From NCBI GenBank assembly GCA_029204225.1, contig CM055108.1:24265670-24329669 (forward strand): a stretch of DNA of 64,000 nt, read 5' to 3'. The notes beneath the pieces are model-generated. The model was given only the letters and a program-made list of their open reading frames with translations. It was not told the DNA's origin and did not search any database. Each line of letters begins with the position of its first letter. The first letter of the stretch is position 1. Below are positions 1 to 30,594 of this stretch, in pieces. A program made the position numbers and the translations under genes. Source of the stretch: Diphasiastrum complanatum (taxonomy: Eukaryota > Streptophyta > Lycopodiopsida > Lycopodiales > Lycopodiaceae).

Positions 1-950
1 TGATAGCTTGTTGGGAAGGTAATTCACATTTAGATACCCAAAGTCTTGCTGAATATCAATTCATTTGTTATTCTTGGATTGTAATCTAAAGCTTTTGTAG
101 TTGAAGATGATTGTCATTTTGGTATGTGTTCAGTCTTTAATTACCAATGATTTATAGACCTTGAATCTTGCACTTCATTTTAAGAATCCTGGTAGAAAGT
201 ATTCCTAAATCCAGTATTTTCTTGATGGAAAGATTTTTGGAATGACTCTTACTTTTCCTGAGTTATGTTAGACATATACTCCAGTATCTTGTAAATGATT
301 AAGTATGATTTGGATTTCAAGAAATTATGATTGACGGATCATATGAATCTAAATATTTATGGTTGACGAATCATAAATAGATACTTAATTATTGTCAGTG
401 GATTATAAGGAATTGTAATGATTCTTAAGTGTGATGATTAATTCTTGATCTATTATTTGAGTAAGAAGTCAAATCAGCGTTTTGAATCTCTCTACTCCAG
501 TATTTTCTTTGAGAGCCTATGGATCTCACAGATATTCTCACAAAGATAAGTATTTTATTTGTGGAGAATTGAAATTATCTAGTGGATGTTATTCTACTAC
601 TTATGGTCTGCAGAGGCTTGAGTACAGTCCTTCATTTGAATTGGATCTCCAGTTATCTTAGGAGACAGACAAGTCTATTAAGATGAATGAATGCTATTTT
701 TCTTGCACTTGGTGCTAGAATTAACTCAAAAGAGTATCTGGGACACTCACGGTTGAGGTTTAATCATTATATATCTTAATGATTCTCCTAGAGATTCTAG
801 CTAAATGAATTATCATATCTTAGAATTTGGATTCTAAGGATATTTGTACTTGAAAGCCTATGAATTATCTGTCAGAGTTGTGGATAAGTTCACACTGTAA
901 TTATAATTATTTTATTATTTCTTTAACTTTAATCTCTTAAGTTAGGTTAT
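1..950. other. No gene recognised
   Basis: AT-rich sequence without a long open frame on either strand. It precedes a short gypsy scrap at 951 and may be further decayed retroelement DNA, but I see no motif that proves this. Confidence 0.3.
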
Positions 951-1005
951 TTCACCCAATGTTTCATGTAAGTGTTTTACATGAAGGTGATGTTACTAAC
1001 TTACG
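951..1005 (+). mobile_element. Small gypsy (chromovirus) integrase C-terminal scrap
   Basis: The stretch reads PMFHVS followed by a shortened LHEGDV. The same two blocks occur in the larger chromovirus remnants at 6,190-7,700 (-) and 31,276-32,760 (+), where they lie just before the chromodomain. Only about 50 bases can be assigned, and the frame is lost on both sides. It is a dead fragment of that family. Confidence 0.4.
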
Positions 1006-2622
1006 GCGAATATCACCCAGTTGAGAAATTTATCGCTTAGTGTACTTGAGTTGTACTCCAGAACAGAGATTAACGATTTGGAATAGGTTTATCTTTGAGT
1101 ACTTGTTTGATTGAGGATTTCCTTATACGGTACAGGCCTTCGCCTATGAACTTCAATTTTCACTTGATTGCTTTGGTCTTATACATTAGGACCAAATCTT
1201 CGGCACGAAGATCTTTCTTGTGTAACCGATGATCATGCCATGTCTTGCGACGCACTTTCTCAGCTGCCAATGCATGCACAGCCAATAGGCGTGTCTCGCG
1301 AAGTTTGTGTAGAGCTTCGTGGCGCAGTTGTAGAGACTTGGACTCACGTTCTCATAATAAAATTTGTCTTATGTTGATCTCCTAGTGCAATCTTAACCTA
1401 ATTATAGCCACTGAAACCATCCATGAAACTATAGGCTTATGCTCTAGCTACATGATCCAAAATACTTTTGTGAATGGTAATGAAAAATGATCCTTCTCTA
1501 TCACCGCATTTAGGCCTTTAGGTTTAGACAAATTCACATTTTATCATTCTTCTTAGGGACTATGACTATAGGTGATATACAATGTGTATGCTTAATCTCA
1601 AAGATGAAATCAACATCTAGTAACTATGTAACAATAACTAATGAGTTTAGTGTAGTTGGGATTGCAACAATAGAAACGACTCACTTCTGGAATGGCTCCC
1701 TCTTCTAAAGGTCATGAATGGAAAAAATGAGGGGCTTTTACATAAGGAGCAAATTTATAGATGCTCAGCACCATTTTGTTGGAAAGACAATGAGAGATGG
1801 GAGGGATGTTGGTTTAGATCATTGTCTTTTATTTTATTTTATTTTATATGTCTTGCATTGGTTTAATACTATAATTATTCACAAGCCCACAACAAGGACC
1901 AAAGCTAACATAGAATAAGTCACATCCACATGAAGAACACGATTGGAACCTAGGTCATAACTACCAAGAAACAATCCACTCTTATCCAACTCGTCCAAGG
2001 GAGGGAATTAGCTCAATGTCTTTTTGCATTCATGCTAGAATATATGTTCAATTAAAATGAATAAGGATAAGTTCTTGTATAGTGTGTTGAGAGTAGGGAT
2101 TACGACAAATGCACCAAGCTAAAGATATTTAACTCTATGAATTGAATCTCCACTATTACAAAATTGAAGTTCAAAGGAATCTCACATGTACTTGGATTAC
2201 ATTTCTTGGTATTCAAGGGTTATAAAGTCAAATGCATATACATATATGCGTTAATGAATGCATCACCTATTACATTAAGTCCTGGCCATTCTTGGTATTC
2301 TAGCTTTGATTCTATTTTTTAGCTTCTTAAATGTGAAATTTTTGAGGGAACCACCACCACTATAGTGACAATGGTGAACTCCCAAAGATTTGAGTGTGGG
2401 GACTAGGAGATAGTATACCATCTTGGAGATATGGGGATCTCACCCATCCTCATCCCAATCTTTGTTGTTTGTTTCTTAAGATATTGGGTCTGCTTTGGAA
2501 GCAGCGAAATTGCATGCACTGCAAAAATGCAGTGCTGCAGTGCTAGTGATTTGGAGGAAATGGTGCTGGGATCTAACGAAGTTGTGTTCTGTTGTTGTTG
2601 TTGGCGTACTTGACATATATCG
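1006..2622. other. No gene recognised; 3' flank of the bHLH gene
   Basis: Open frames here are short and resemble no family I know. The last few hundred bases, read on the minus strand, should contain the 3' UTR of the bHLH gene that ends at 2,623. A pyrimidine/purine-rich stretch lies at 2,595-2,610. No clear polyadenylation site was assigned. Confidence 0.3.
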
Positions 2623-20534
<17,912 letters not shown>

Positions 20535-23500
20535 GAAGTAAGGTTGATTTTCTTCTTTGTGACCAAAATAGAAGAATTGCTACTGGGAATGAGTTAATAG
20601 GATTTCTTGATGAAAAAGCGCTTGATGCCAATGAGCTGATTTGAAGTATTTTAGGTGAATCTCTCACTACAGGAGGTGGCTTAATTTCATATCGAAGGCG
20701 AGAATAATGACCACACCGTTCTAAGCTAGTCTTTCCGCAGCTGCAATATAACAGCTCCAGTTAACAACGTCATGCTCTCAATCAAAAGAATACATGCGAT
20801 CTCTGTCTACGAAAGCAGCCTCAGCAAATAGATTTAAAAAACGCTCATGACTTTTAGCTTGCAAATGAGCCACTCGTCGAGATATAAGAATGACGACTCT
20901 CTCCAACCTGGCAGCTGTGCTCTGAAGTCAATATACGGTTCTAGTTACAAGAGTGATCGGCAACAAGAATCTATCTACAACGTCGCCGGCTTGTATTGGT
21001 TAAACGTCCGGAGCTTTGGAAGTGACAACAATAGCTATGCTTCTGGCCTGAAACTCACATGGGCCTACTTTTAGTTTTCGGTAAGGCTTACGTCCAGATT
21101 CCTTACCAGATAGCAATTCAAAAATTCTGACACGATCTGCTTAGCGCAAGAATAAGCTTGTTTTTATTACAATATTTTGATAGTCTGGACTCTGGAGTCT
21201 GCACTGCGGTTTTGCTTGCAATGTGCAATAAAGTATTTCACATTAATGCTCAAATGTGATGTCTCCTCAACTGGTGGGGTTGAGGATGTGTAACGTACGC
21301 TTCAATGATTACAACCGCACTAGTGTATAGCATATTATGGTCCGCTGACGCAAATGTATAGTTAGAGGTTTATGCTGAATCCTGGTCAGTCGGTGCTTTT
21401 ATACTAGAAGACTGGTAAGTTTTCTTATCCTCCGATACAATTTACAATCCTTTCAAGCAAGCCTTATGGACCATGGTCCTTCCGAAAAGAATACTAAGAA
21501 GATCTTTACTCTTGTTGTGTGAAACTATTTGAGAATCTTCTTAAAACATAACCTAGAACGTTCGGAATGGATAATAGTTCTCCCTCTGCGTAGAATCCTG
21601 ACCATAAACTTAAAAAGCTAATTCAACGCTTGAAATACGTATATGACTCTAGAGCATGCCATAAAGCTTATATAGCTTCTAAGATTGTGGATGTACTAAT
21701 TGACAAATTTTATCATCTACAATGATATAATTACTCAAATCAAGCTCCTCCTTCACGAGTTGTCGTCAAATAGTTGGGCTTGCCTGACAAAACATGTACA
21801 CTACCTCCAATACAGAAAATTAGTTTTCTTTCATAATCGGTTTAAAAGATCACGATCCACGGATCTGGTACACGTTTCGATATCATCCAAAAACAGCCGT
21901 TTCGAACCTTAAAGAAAATCTATCCAGAAATTAACTGGCATTCATAGAGTTTTAAAGTTAGACTAATTTTCATAACCGCATGTAGACTAGAGCTAGATCT
22001 AGACTGTTGAGTTATTGGCACCCAAAGATCTGGCAGAGCTTAACTACACAAAGTCAGGGACCAGAAAGAATTTTCTCGGACTTAATTGATGATTGCAGTG
22101 GAACCCAATGAATGCTTCACTTCAGTTCAATCTCCAAGGGATTGGATCGTGGAATTCTAAGTGCATGTTAGCTACAGAATGAACTGAACGATCATGATCA
22201 TACCATCTGACAAGACATCTGAAAGGCGAGCGCTTTGATAGAATTAAAGCCTGATTTTCACAAAAATTGCTGACAAAATTGCTCAGAAATTGTCTCAGAT
22301 ATGCCTCGCACCTCACGGTGGAAACAACGTGAGCTTTTTAGATGAGCGTCAACTCCCCACATCCGATGGGGTTGGTGGGCGCAAGGCCTTTCACACCCGT
22401 TTTTTCCCTCATAGACTCAGTCATTGTCATTTTAGCTTTTCTGAGATAAAGATAAAGAAGTCATTTTCATTCTAGCTTTTCTCTGATAATAAAAATGCTC
22501 AATGCTTTAAAAACTTCTGAGTGAAAGTCGTCTAGATTGATACCCTTCATAAAAAAAAAGAATTTCAAATCAGTAAAATCAATTCTACCTTTTTATTTTA
22601 CTTTTCTCATTCAAGAAAACGTTGCATCTGGCTTCAAGGATGGAATGCATGCACCTGCTTTTTTGCAAAATCTCTTTACATGTCAAAAAAGACAAAAACT
22701 GAAGGCAACATTTTTTGAAGGCAAAAACAGCTAAAAAAGTAAGATAGTTGCTGCATTTCTGCCCAATAAAGGATAGTTGCTCCATTTTTTTTTTCTGCCC
22801 AATAAAGGATAGTAGTTGCTCCATATTTCAGACTGCTTAGAAAAAAGGAATGGGCCACTCACCCTTTTTTTTTTTTTTTTAAGGTGATTATGTTTTGTAA
22901 ATGCAAATTCTGTCTCATAATGACCTTGTGAGTAAATCTTTAAAAAGTTGATTATGTTTTTCAAATGCAAATTTACTCCATAATAATGGTCATGTGAAAC
23001 ACCCGGTATACTATGAGCCAAGAAAATGTCATTTGGCCAAGTCATTCTTAATATGTAAAAACTATTTTCAAATACGTAATGGATACTTGGTGACTATTTT
23101 GCCCATTTTTCGAACATATTCAAAAGCAAAATAGTCATCTATTTTCTTAAAAAAAAATTGGTGCGCTTTTTAACCTGCCCAAAAATTTGATGCATTGCTA
23201 AAAATTTCTAAAAATCCTTGGCGAGCAGAATGGCCTCTACCCAGTTCATTCATAGTACGGGAGTAGGGGAATGTCTCTCCACTCAAATATTTAGAATTCA
23301 AAACAGGAAAAGCTATCATGATGGTTCTCATTTAGACTTTCTACTTTTTGAAGGAATGTATATTCATGGCACCTGCCTTTGAAAAACATAGGCGAAGGTG
23401 GCGTGTTGGAAATTGGGACCAGTCATTCCTCATCGTCAAGCTTGGAATCTGAAAGGCCTGCATTCGTTTCAGGACGAAAGGTATCAATTTATTCATCAAC

Positions 23501-24186
23501 ATTCAATCTGGAAATCGTGAAAAGTTTCAAGCGTTTGCAGGCACGTTTTAGATTAAACAGACAAGACTTTTAATTAGTTGGTTTTTGTCGCTTGAATATA
23601 TCTGAAAAGGGCATGTCTTACATAGAACTTGCCTTCATGTAACATTCACTCGAATTGTTTTAATTTTCAAAGAAGGTATAGCAGCCTGCTGCCAGTTGCA
23701 GAGGCTACACGGTCCACGAACCATGCAAAAGTCCAAAGTTGAAAGCAACTCAACTGGGATGTGGGTTTTAGGGTTGGAACTGGGTGATGCATGATGGCCC
23801 GTGTCCCGTGAATGTGGTGATGGCCCAGACAGAGTCAGAGTCCAGAGCTTGGGCTGGGCAGGTGCGAGAGTGAAGCGTGGTCAGCGCAGGCAGAGAGGGC
23901 CCATCGCTGCTGTGTGCGTGCGTGCGGGTCCGGAATGAATAACCCGCATGCGTTCTCATTCCAAGTTGGGGCCTGGGCCCTGCCTCAGCGTATGACTCAT
24001 AAGCATGTCCATATGTAGCTTTTTTCTTTAAGTCAAATATATCCACTACTACATCATAAGGTTCACTTGAAAAAGAACAAACTTCTTTTCCAAATAGTAC
24101 TTAGTAGGGGAATCTTGATCAAACATCAACACTATTGTGCCCACATATCAAAGATACTTCATTAAATAGAGAATAAGATGCACAAG
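20535..24186. other. 5' flank of the bHLH gene, no other gene recognised
   Basis: This should contain the bHLH promoter and 5' UTR on the minus strand. An intron in the 5' UTR is possible, since CCCAG lies just before the in-frame TAG about 40 bases upstream of the ATG. Short imperfect repeats of TAGTTGCT-CCAT and CTGCCCAATAAAGGA occur at 22,740-22,830. A more GC-rich patch lies at 23,780-24,000. No TATA box or second gene was assigned with confidence. Confidence 0.35.
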
Positions 24187-24194
24187 ATGCAGCA

Positions 24195-24396
24195 GTGCTC
24201 GGGAAACCTATTTTGAGTTATTCTCAAAAAAAAAAAAAAACCTGCATTTTATAGAACTTTTCAGTATTTTGAGACTTTTAATTATAAAAAGGTATATATG
24301 CTTGTATAAAAAATCGTCATACATTTTATGATCTTGGTTTTTGAAAAAACTTGTTGGTTCCATTCCTATAGTTTGTCGATTTTCCCGAGCATTGCC
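24195..24396. mobile_element. MITE-like element with 8-bp target duplication
   Basis: The octamer ATGCAGCA flanks both sides (24,187-24,194 and 24,397-24,404). The ends are inverted: GTGCTCGGGAAA on the left, TTTCCCGAGCATTGCC on the right, sharing TGCTCGGGAAA. The 202-bp interior is AT-rich and non-coding. An 8-bp duplication points to the hAT superfamily. The left terminus seems to have lost a few bases relative to the right. Confidence 0.5.
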
Positions 24397-24404
24397 ATGC
24401 AGCA

Positions 24405-24899
24405 AAGAGACGATTAAACATCATAACAATCTTGCATAGTAAAAACATCATTGGCCTTTCTCCAAACAATTTTGTGACTCTCCTTTCTTTCTTTTTTGCA
24501 AAAGCTTAAAGATGGTAATATATTTCCACAAATGTACAAGTACAAACAGTAAACGGCAACCCGAGGCCGAAACAATGTCAAAACCAATTAGGAGGCACTA
24601 TGCATAACTAAAAAAAGAGGACTATTCGCACACCACGTAGGGAGGCAATCCACCAAAACTATATAGCATTACAAAAATACATAGCAAGCTGCAAGCAAGT
24701 CGTAGCCAAGAGCTGGGAGGTAGAGCCATCAAAAACCTACTGGTTTCGGACCATCCATATCCTCCAGAGGATCGAGAGCCTGCACACATGCCAAAACATT
24801 AAAGAGGAGAGCTCGTAGATGTGTGAGTCACCCAACAAAATGGTGTCAATTGTCAGAGGTGTGGAGAGCCGCACCCACGGTCGAGAAGATGTGCAACCT
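24405..24899. other. No gene recognised
   Basis: Short open frames without domains lie on both strands. The stretch leads into a minus-strand copia gag scrap. Confidence 0.25.
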
Positions 24900-25073
24900 C
24901 CGGCTAGAGATCCCAGCGATAATGATAAAACAAATGCTCCAATTGGCAAACTGGGTTTTCTTTTGCTTTCCTTCATTATTTTTCATCTTGTAGCACTTGA
25001 AGGCCAAATGCCCCATCTTGCCACAATAGTAGCACCTTGATTTGGACCTTCCATTTGCCTCCATTGATGCCAT
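24900..25073 (-). mobile_element. Copia gag zinc-knuckle scrap
   Basis: The minus-strand frame contains CYYCGKMGHLAFKCYKMK, a CX2CX4HX4C zinc knuckle as found at the end of copia gag. The downstream frame does not continue into protease. It is an isolated remnant. Confidence 0.6.
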
Positions 25074-27329
25074 AGTAAGAAGTACTTGTACAAAAAGTAC
25101 AAACTTGTGAAATGATTTTTCAAAGTGATTTTGTGATTCTCAAGACACTAGATTTGAACACATCAAAAATCTAGAAAGATCTACAAAAGATCTAGATCAC
25201 AAATCTAAGAATCAATCTCACCCAACAAACTAGTCACCTTGGAAAATGGACCTTGCCTAGATCACAAAGATTAAGGCACACAAAGTTTGAATCAAATCAC
25301 ACCAAAATCAAACCCAATCACACCTATTGAACTCAACCAAGACCACTGACTCTACCTCTTGAGATTTGGAATGGATTTGAAAAGATTTTATTACAAACAA
25401 TGTCCTAATTTCCACCAATCTTGACTAGATCACTCATAAATTGAGATCGTTGGACAAACAAGTAAGACTTGACTATTTTCCACTCAAACTTGTTGTTTTT
25501 CTCTCTATAAGAATGATGCTTGGAAGTGAATTCAACTCCTTGTGAGATCTTGCAAACACAATGTGAAATTAATCTCACAACCAATGTCAATCTCTCCTTG
25601 TATCTAGATCTTGCCTCACACCAAAGATGAAGAACGCCAAGACTTTGAGCCAACTCCCTCCGTGAGATTCAAAAACACTTGAAAAAACTCGAGGAATCCA
25701 CAAACAACTCAAACACAATGGATTTGTGTGAAACTATATGGCTATGGCACCAAAATCTCATCTAGATCTCACACAAAGTAGATTGACAATGCAAAATCAT
25801 GATTTTTTGATAATCTAAGCTAGTTGTGAGCCTCCCTTGGCATGTCTCACCAGGTTATGTGCCCTACCCACCTTTATTTGATGTCTATAACTTTTTAAAG
25901 ACAAGTCCTTTTGGCTTGAAAACAATTGCATCACAAACTAGACTTCACTACTTTCCAACAAGCAATCATACACTAGATTTGGATCTTTTTTGGAGAAACA
26001 CCAACCATTTAAATTTGGGTGATCTCACACATGCTTGAGAACATCAGTCCATACATTCACCAGCATGGATTAATTCATCATGATTTTGATCCCTTTTGAT
26101 CTCAAAATCCACTTGATTGCAAACTATGTCCAAACTATCTCTCAAAAAATTGTTTTTTCAAGCAATTTTTCACATCAAGCTTGATACATTCAATCCATCC
26201 ACCATCCTTGGGCTGGATTTGAAATCTCAAAAAATTTGATTCTTCTATCTCACTAAGATGTGTGCTTCAAAGAGCTAAATCCACTTAGTAAGATCTTGAT
26301 CACAAAGGAGAGACCAATCTCTCCACCAATGCCAATCAACTTGAGTTACTATATCTTGCCTTTCACAAAAGAAGGAAGTCCAAGATAATTTGGATCACAC
26401 ACCAAAAACAAGTTTCACACACCTCTATGACTCTATTTCAAGCAAAAAAACACTCAAGAACTATGAGTAGAAGTGAAACAATGTGACTAGAATCTGATCA
26501 AAATCTCATCTAGAACTCTTGAAACCTAGATTGACAAGGCCACCTTGAGTTTTTTTATGAAACCACCAAGATTTGGTGCTCTTTGTAAAATAACCATGTT
26601 GGGTGCCCAACCTACTTCTAAACAAATGCCAAGAACTTGATCTATAGTGAACCAATTCACTTGAGATCTCTTGCACCTAAATCTACACTCAAGTGGCAAC
26701 AAGTATTTACTTCACACTTTGGATCACCACATAGATCACAATAAATTTTTAAAGTGGGGGAATCCCACATGTGCTCTGAGCACAGTAGTCCGTACTATAC
26801 TTTTGAGATCCAAATCATCATGATTTTGGCCCCTCTTGATGCCAAAATCTCTTGGAAGCTAGTCAAGATCCTCAACCACACTCAAAATCATGAATGTCAC
26901 TCTCTAATCTTGATCATTGATGCATGAAGATCATACCTAGGGGTATCTTTGATACCATGGGAAGGTTTCACAAGTATGAAGCCCTACCCAACACCCACAA
27001 TGATCTTCTAAGGTAATTTGTGATTGCACATAGATCTAGCACATAGATTGCATCTTACAATCTTCCTAGATTGATTCTAAGGCAAGAGCAAAATTTCATG
27101 CATAATGATTCCACATTCAACTGGAACTCAAAGCAATCAAAGTACATGAAAAAAATCATTTCCCAACATGATTTTAGAGAGATAAAAATAGCCTACTCTC
27201 AAGTAGAGAGATAAAGTGAGTGAGCCCTCAAGTAGAAAGAGAATATGAGAAAACACAATGTGTACCACATAGATTGCTTCACAAAAACTTGTATGTACAA
27301 TAAAAGAGCTCTTCCATATACTACTAGCA
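25074..27329. repeat. Degenerate long repeats, possibly old LTR sequence
   Basis: No coding frame was recognised. Blocks recur at roughly 740-790-bp spacing, for example CATCATGATTTTG at about 26,083 and 26,817, and ACCAAT(G)CCAATC/CTCATCTAGA-type blocks near 25,590-25,790 and 26,310-26,540. The copies are strongly diverged, so neither unit length nor orientation is firm. Confidence 0.3.
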
Positions 27330-27484
27330 TGAGATCTAGCATATGGACATGCTCTGTCAAAGGCCATTTTGCAAGTGATTGCTTCAAGAAGAAGAGAGAT
27401 CAAGGTGAGAAGCAAACCAATCTAACTCTTGATGAAGATGGTGTTGATGAAAAAAATTCAAATCACACTTTTGTTGAAATCTGA
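27330..27484 (+). mobile_element. Copia gag zinc-knuckle scrap (+)
   Basis: The frame reads CSVKGHFASDCFKKKRDQG, then TNLTLDEDGVDE. It closely matches the minus-strand knuckle at 40,735-40,880 (GVKGHFASDYFKKKRDQG, then TNLTIDEDGVDE). The first cysteine pair is damaged here. The two pieces belong to one copia family. Confidence 0.6.
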
Positions 27485-27745
27485 AAATTTTGGACCTTAG
27501 TTGGATCTACAATCAATCCACAAGTGGTGTTGGATGCCAATTAGATAGATCTATCTCAATTCTAATGTGTAGATTTAGATCTAGATCAAACAATGCATCT
27601 AAAAAGCAAGAACAACTTGATTAATGATCAATATACTTCTAGAGCAGCCTCACACGTGTGAAATATTGTCAATGTATAGACAATGAGCAGAGATTACATT
27701 ACATTACTCATTGATTCAAAATCGTTATTTCTACCAACGATCTCG

Positions 27746-28426
27746 CTCAACCAGAATGGATTCATCTACTATTTCTTCTCTGATTGACAGACTCGATGAG
27801 AGTAACTACCATCTCTGGAAGTTCAAAATGAAGGTCATACTACTAGCCAAGGAACTATGGGACATCGTTGATGGCACAGAAGTTAAACCTGAAGGTGATG
27901 TACTCACTATCACCAAATCGAGACTGAAAAATTGCAAGGCTTTTTCCATGATCACTCTCAACATAAAAGACAATCAAATCGATCACATACATGATGTTCA
28001 TACTGCTAAGGATGCATGGGACATCCTATAGCAACCCTCTACGATATCAGGGACGTCTCCTCCAAACTCCTTTTGAGGAAGAAATTCTTCACCTAAGAAT
28101 GACTAAAACAGAAAATGTTTCGAGCCGCATTAACACTTTCTGAAATCTTATGGAACAGATGACTGCAATTGGCTCAGTCATTGAAGATACCAATGTTGTT
28201 ATGACTCTATTATCAAGTCTTCCTGAGACCTATGAGAATTTGGTCCTAGCAATTTAGATCCAAGAGAAGGTCACCCTTTCAAGAGTGATTTCATTACTTC
28301 AACAAGAGGAGGCCAGAAGATCTGCAACCTCCTCAGGCACAAGGTTGGATGGTCAAGGTTGGCTCTATATTCCAAAAATCAGAAGTTCATATCCAAAAAG
28401 AAGAGCAATATGCAGTCAGGTTCGAA
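27746..28426 (+). pseudogene. Ty1/copia gag, interrupted by CACTA element
   Basis: It begins MDSSTISSLIDRLDESNYHL, then WKFKMKVILLAKELWDIVDG, the classic copia gag start. It is open to about 28,030. It continues in shifted frames through FEEEILHLRMTKTENVSSRI, MEQMTAIGSVIEDTNVVMTL and LSSLPETYENLVLAI. At 28,427 the reading is broken by a CACTA transposon terminus. An in-frame stop also precedes IQEKVTL. Confidence 0.7.
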
Positions 28427-28439
28427 CACTACAACACCC

Positions 28440-28915
28440 GTCGCGATTTGCGACGTGTTTTGTGACGTGAATTGCGAGCTTAATTTTTTCTTAATTCATC
28501 GCGGACGTCGAAAAAACACGTCGCTATAAGGTCGTCGAAATCCGACGACCTTAAAACATGTCACAATCCGACAAACACAACCTGCCGGAATCCGCAACCA
28601 AAAATCTCGATCGATGACAGGTGATCCCACGTGGACGTCGCAATGCGACATCCAAAGACATCGCAAAAGGTCCGACGTGGACGTCGCATTACAACGTGCA
28701 AAAAACTTGTCGGATTCTGGCGTCTGTAAATATAGAATGATGCATAAAATTGTCCGCCGGATGTCAGAGGCCCATCCGACGTCCATCTGCAGTATACTTG
28801 GATGTCGGATTCCGACGTCGAAATCCGACGTCTGTTAACTAAATGATCCAAAAAAAGGTCCGACGTGTGTCCGATGTCTATCCGACGCATTTGGATGTCG
28901 GATTCTGACGTCCCA
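28440..28915. repeat. CACTA subterminal repeat array (CCGACGTC words)
   Basis: More than a dozen direct and inverted copies of words such as CCGACGTC, GGATTCCGACG and CGACGTGGACGTCGCA lie within 480 bp. Subterminal arrays of this kind bind the element's own TNPA-like protein in En/Spm elements. Related words recur at 34,805-34,965. Confidence 0.75.
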
Positions 28916-29459
28916 AATTAGGTAAAAAAAATAAAAAAAATGCGTAAAAACTAGCGCGCGCATTTTTATCGGGCTGTTCTTGGAGTTGAGTTTTTGGAGA
29001 AGCGATGTTCGTGAATTGTTTTTAAAACAATATTTTTGAGTTGCATTCAACATTTGGATCAAACAACAAACTATGCATGAGGTACTTTTCATTCTTAAAT
29101 TACTTTTCATTTTATATTTTATTGCATTACTTCATGTCCATTATGAATGATAATACTTTATTGCATTTTGTGCACATCATAAATTTATTGCATTGCTTTG
29201 TGCACATCATATGATATTGATTGTTGTTTTGAAATCCGACATTGCACATGGTTTTAAATTCTTAGTTGGTTATTACGTCAATCCACATCTCTAAATTCGA
29301 CATTGCAATTTTTGAAAAAATAACATTGCACATATAAAAGCAATGGCAGTATAGCATGATCATTTGCAATAATAATATTTTCATAATATCAATCAATGTA
29401 TTACAAAATTGGTGCTTTAATGTCGTATGAGTCTTTCTAAATCTAACATCAACTGAAAT

Positions 29460-30020
29460 TTATAAACCTAATCTACTCGTCGTCGTCGTGACGTCCAGTC
29501 TGCATGAACACAAGCAAACAACATCTGCTTTTACACGGTTCCAATCATTTCTTGAACACCAGGAGGGCTTGGATTGCCCGTCCCTATAAGCTCGTCGTGC
29601 CATATCACGACGATGCCTAATCCATAAGCTCATATGCTTATGAATTTCCTTCTCCTCGAATTCCTCTTCTTGTTGGAATTCGTCACGAAGGGTACCAATA
29701 ACCTGTCGTTTATCAGCGGTAGGTTGTTCGGACCATTTACTATATAATTTGTCTCCAAAATGGCGTTGGCAGTAAATAACATAGCCGGTCCAAAACCACC
29801 CTCTCTTTTCTATTGGCAATTATATTACCTTGAGGATCCACGTCATAATAAGGATTTGTGGATGACTCTTCGGTGGGGGCGGGAGCCGCGGCCGCTTGTG
29901 AGGGACCACCCTCATCTCGGCTAAGCATACTTTGCAATTCTGCTTTTTGCTCAGGAGTTAATGATTCATATAAATTTTTAACATAATCTCCCGAGCTTTC
30001 ACCACTACCTGACCCCGACA
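29460..30020 (-). pseudogene. CACTA accessory ORF (TNPA-like), probably two exons
   Basis: The minus strand starts MSGSGSGESSGDYVKNLYES, then LTPEQKAELQSML, and an alanine/proline-rich linker (30,020 to about 29,820). A second frame continues KRGWFWTGYVIYCQRHFGDK ... EEEFEEKEIHKHMSLWIRHR to 29,460. The join could be an intron or a frameshift. Composition and position suggest the DNA-binding accessory protein of a CACTA element. It points away from the TNP2 start at 30,595, so the two are divergent. Confidence 0.5.
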
Positions 30021-30594
30021 TGATTACTACATTCATAAACATACAATACATTACAATAAACCCTAATATATTGAAATGAAGTAGAAAAGAAAATCGACTA
30101 CAGAACTTTAATGCATATTGGAGTGGGACTTTCATACTTGTGATAACAAAAGAAGAGAGATATGCGTTTAGAGCCTGCACCAAAATACAAAAGAATCATA
30201 TAAGCGACAACGTATAAGAATAGTACTATCTAAAAATTAAAACATTAGAATCATACAATAATTTCATGCTATTTGTGTTCACATTCAGATCAGTCTAGCG
30301 ATGAAGACACTACTCAAGTTAACAGGGTAAGTAATAAACATGCATGTTTTCTTGTTCATAAAAACTTTGTTATTATAAGTTAAACTATTGTGCTAAAGTG
30401 ACATGTACTTAATTTTTGTTTCTCGTAGAGAAATTATTTTCAAAATAAATATGGTGCACATGCCTCAAGTGTGATGGACAAAAGATGCATGAAAGACGCA
30501 TTGTTGAAAGTTATTTGTGGAAGTTTGGACAATCTTTGTCAATCTATATATGTCACTTATGGAATTTGTTTTATGTGTGTAGCCAATACATCGA

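Noticed and set aside
22730-22830. Short repeated CTGCCCAATAAAGGA words as a possible tandem element
   Set aside because: Only two imperfect copies with poly-T between them. No ends or duplications were found.
23768-24046. 92-codon minus-strand frame in a GC-richer patch
   Set aside because: No domain, no splice context and low-complexity content. A promoter-like patch is possible but unsupported.
28496-28890. Arginine-rich frames on both strands
   Set aside because: They are translations of the CACTA subterminal CCGACGTC array.
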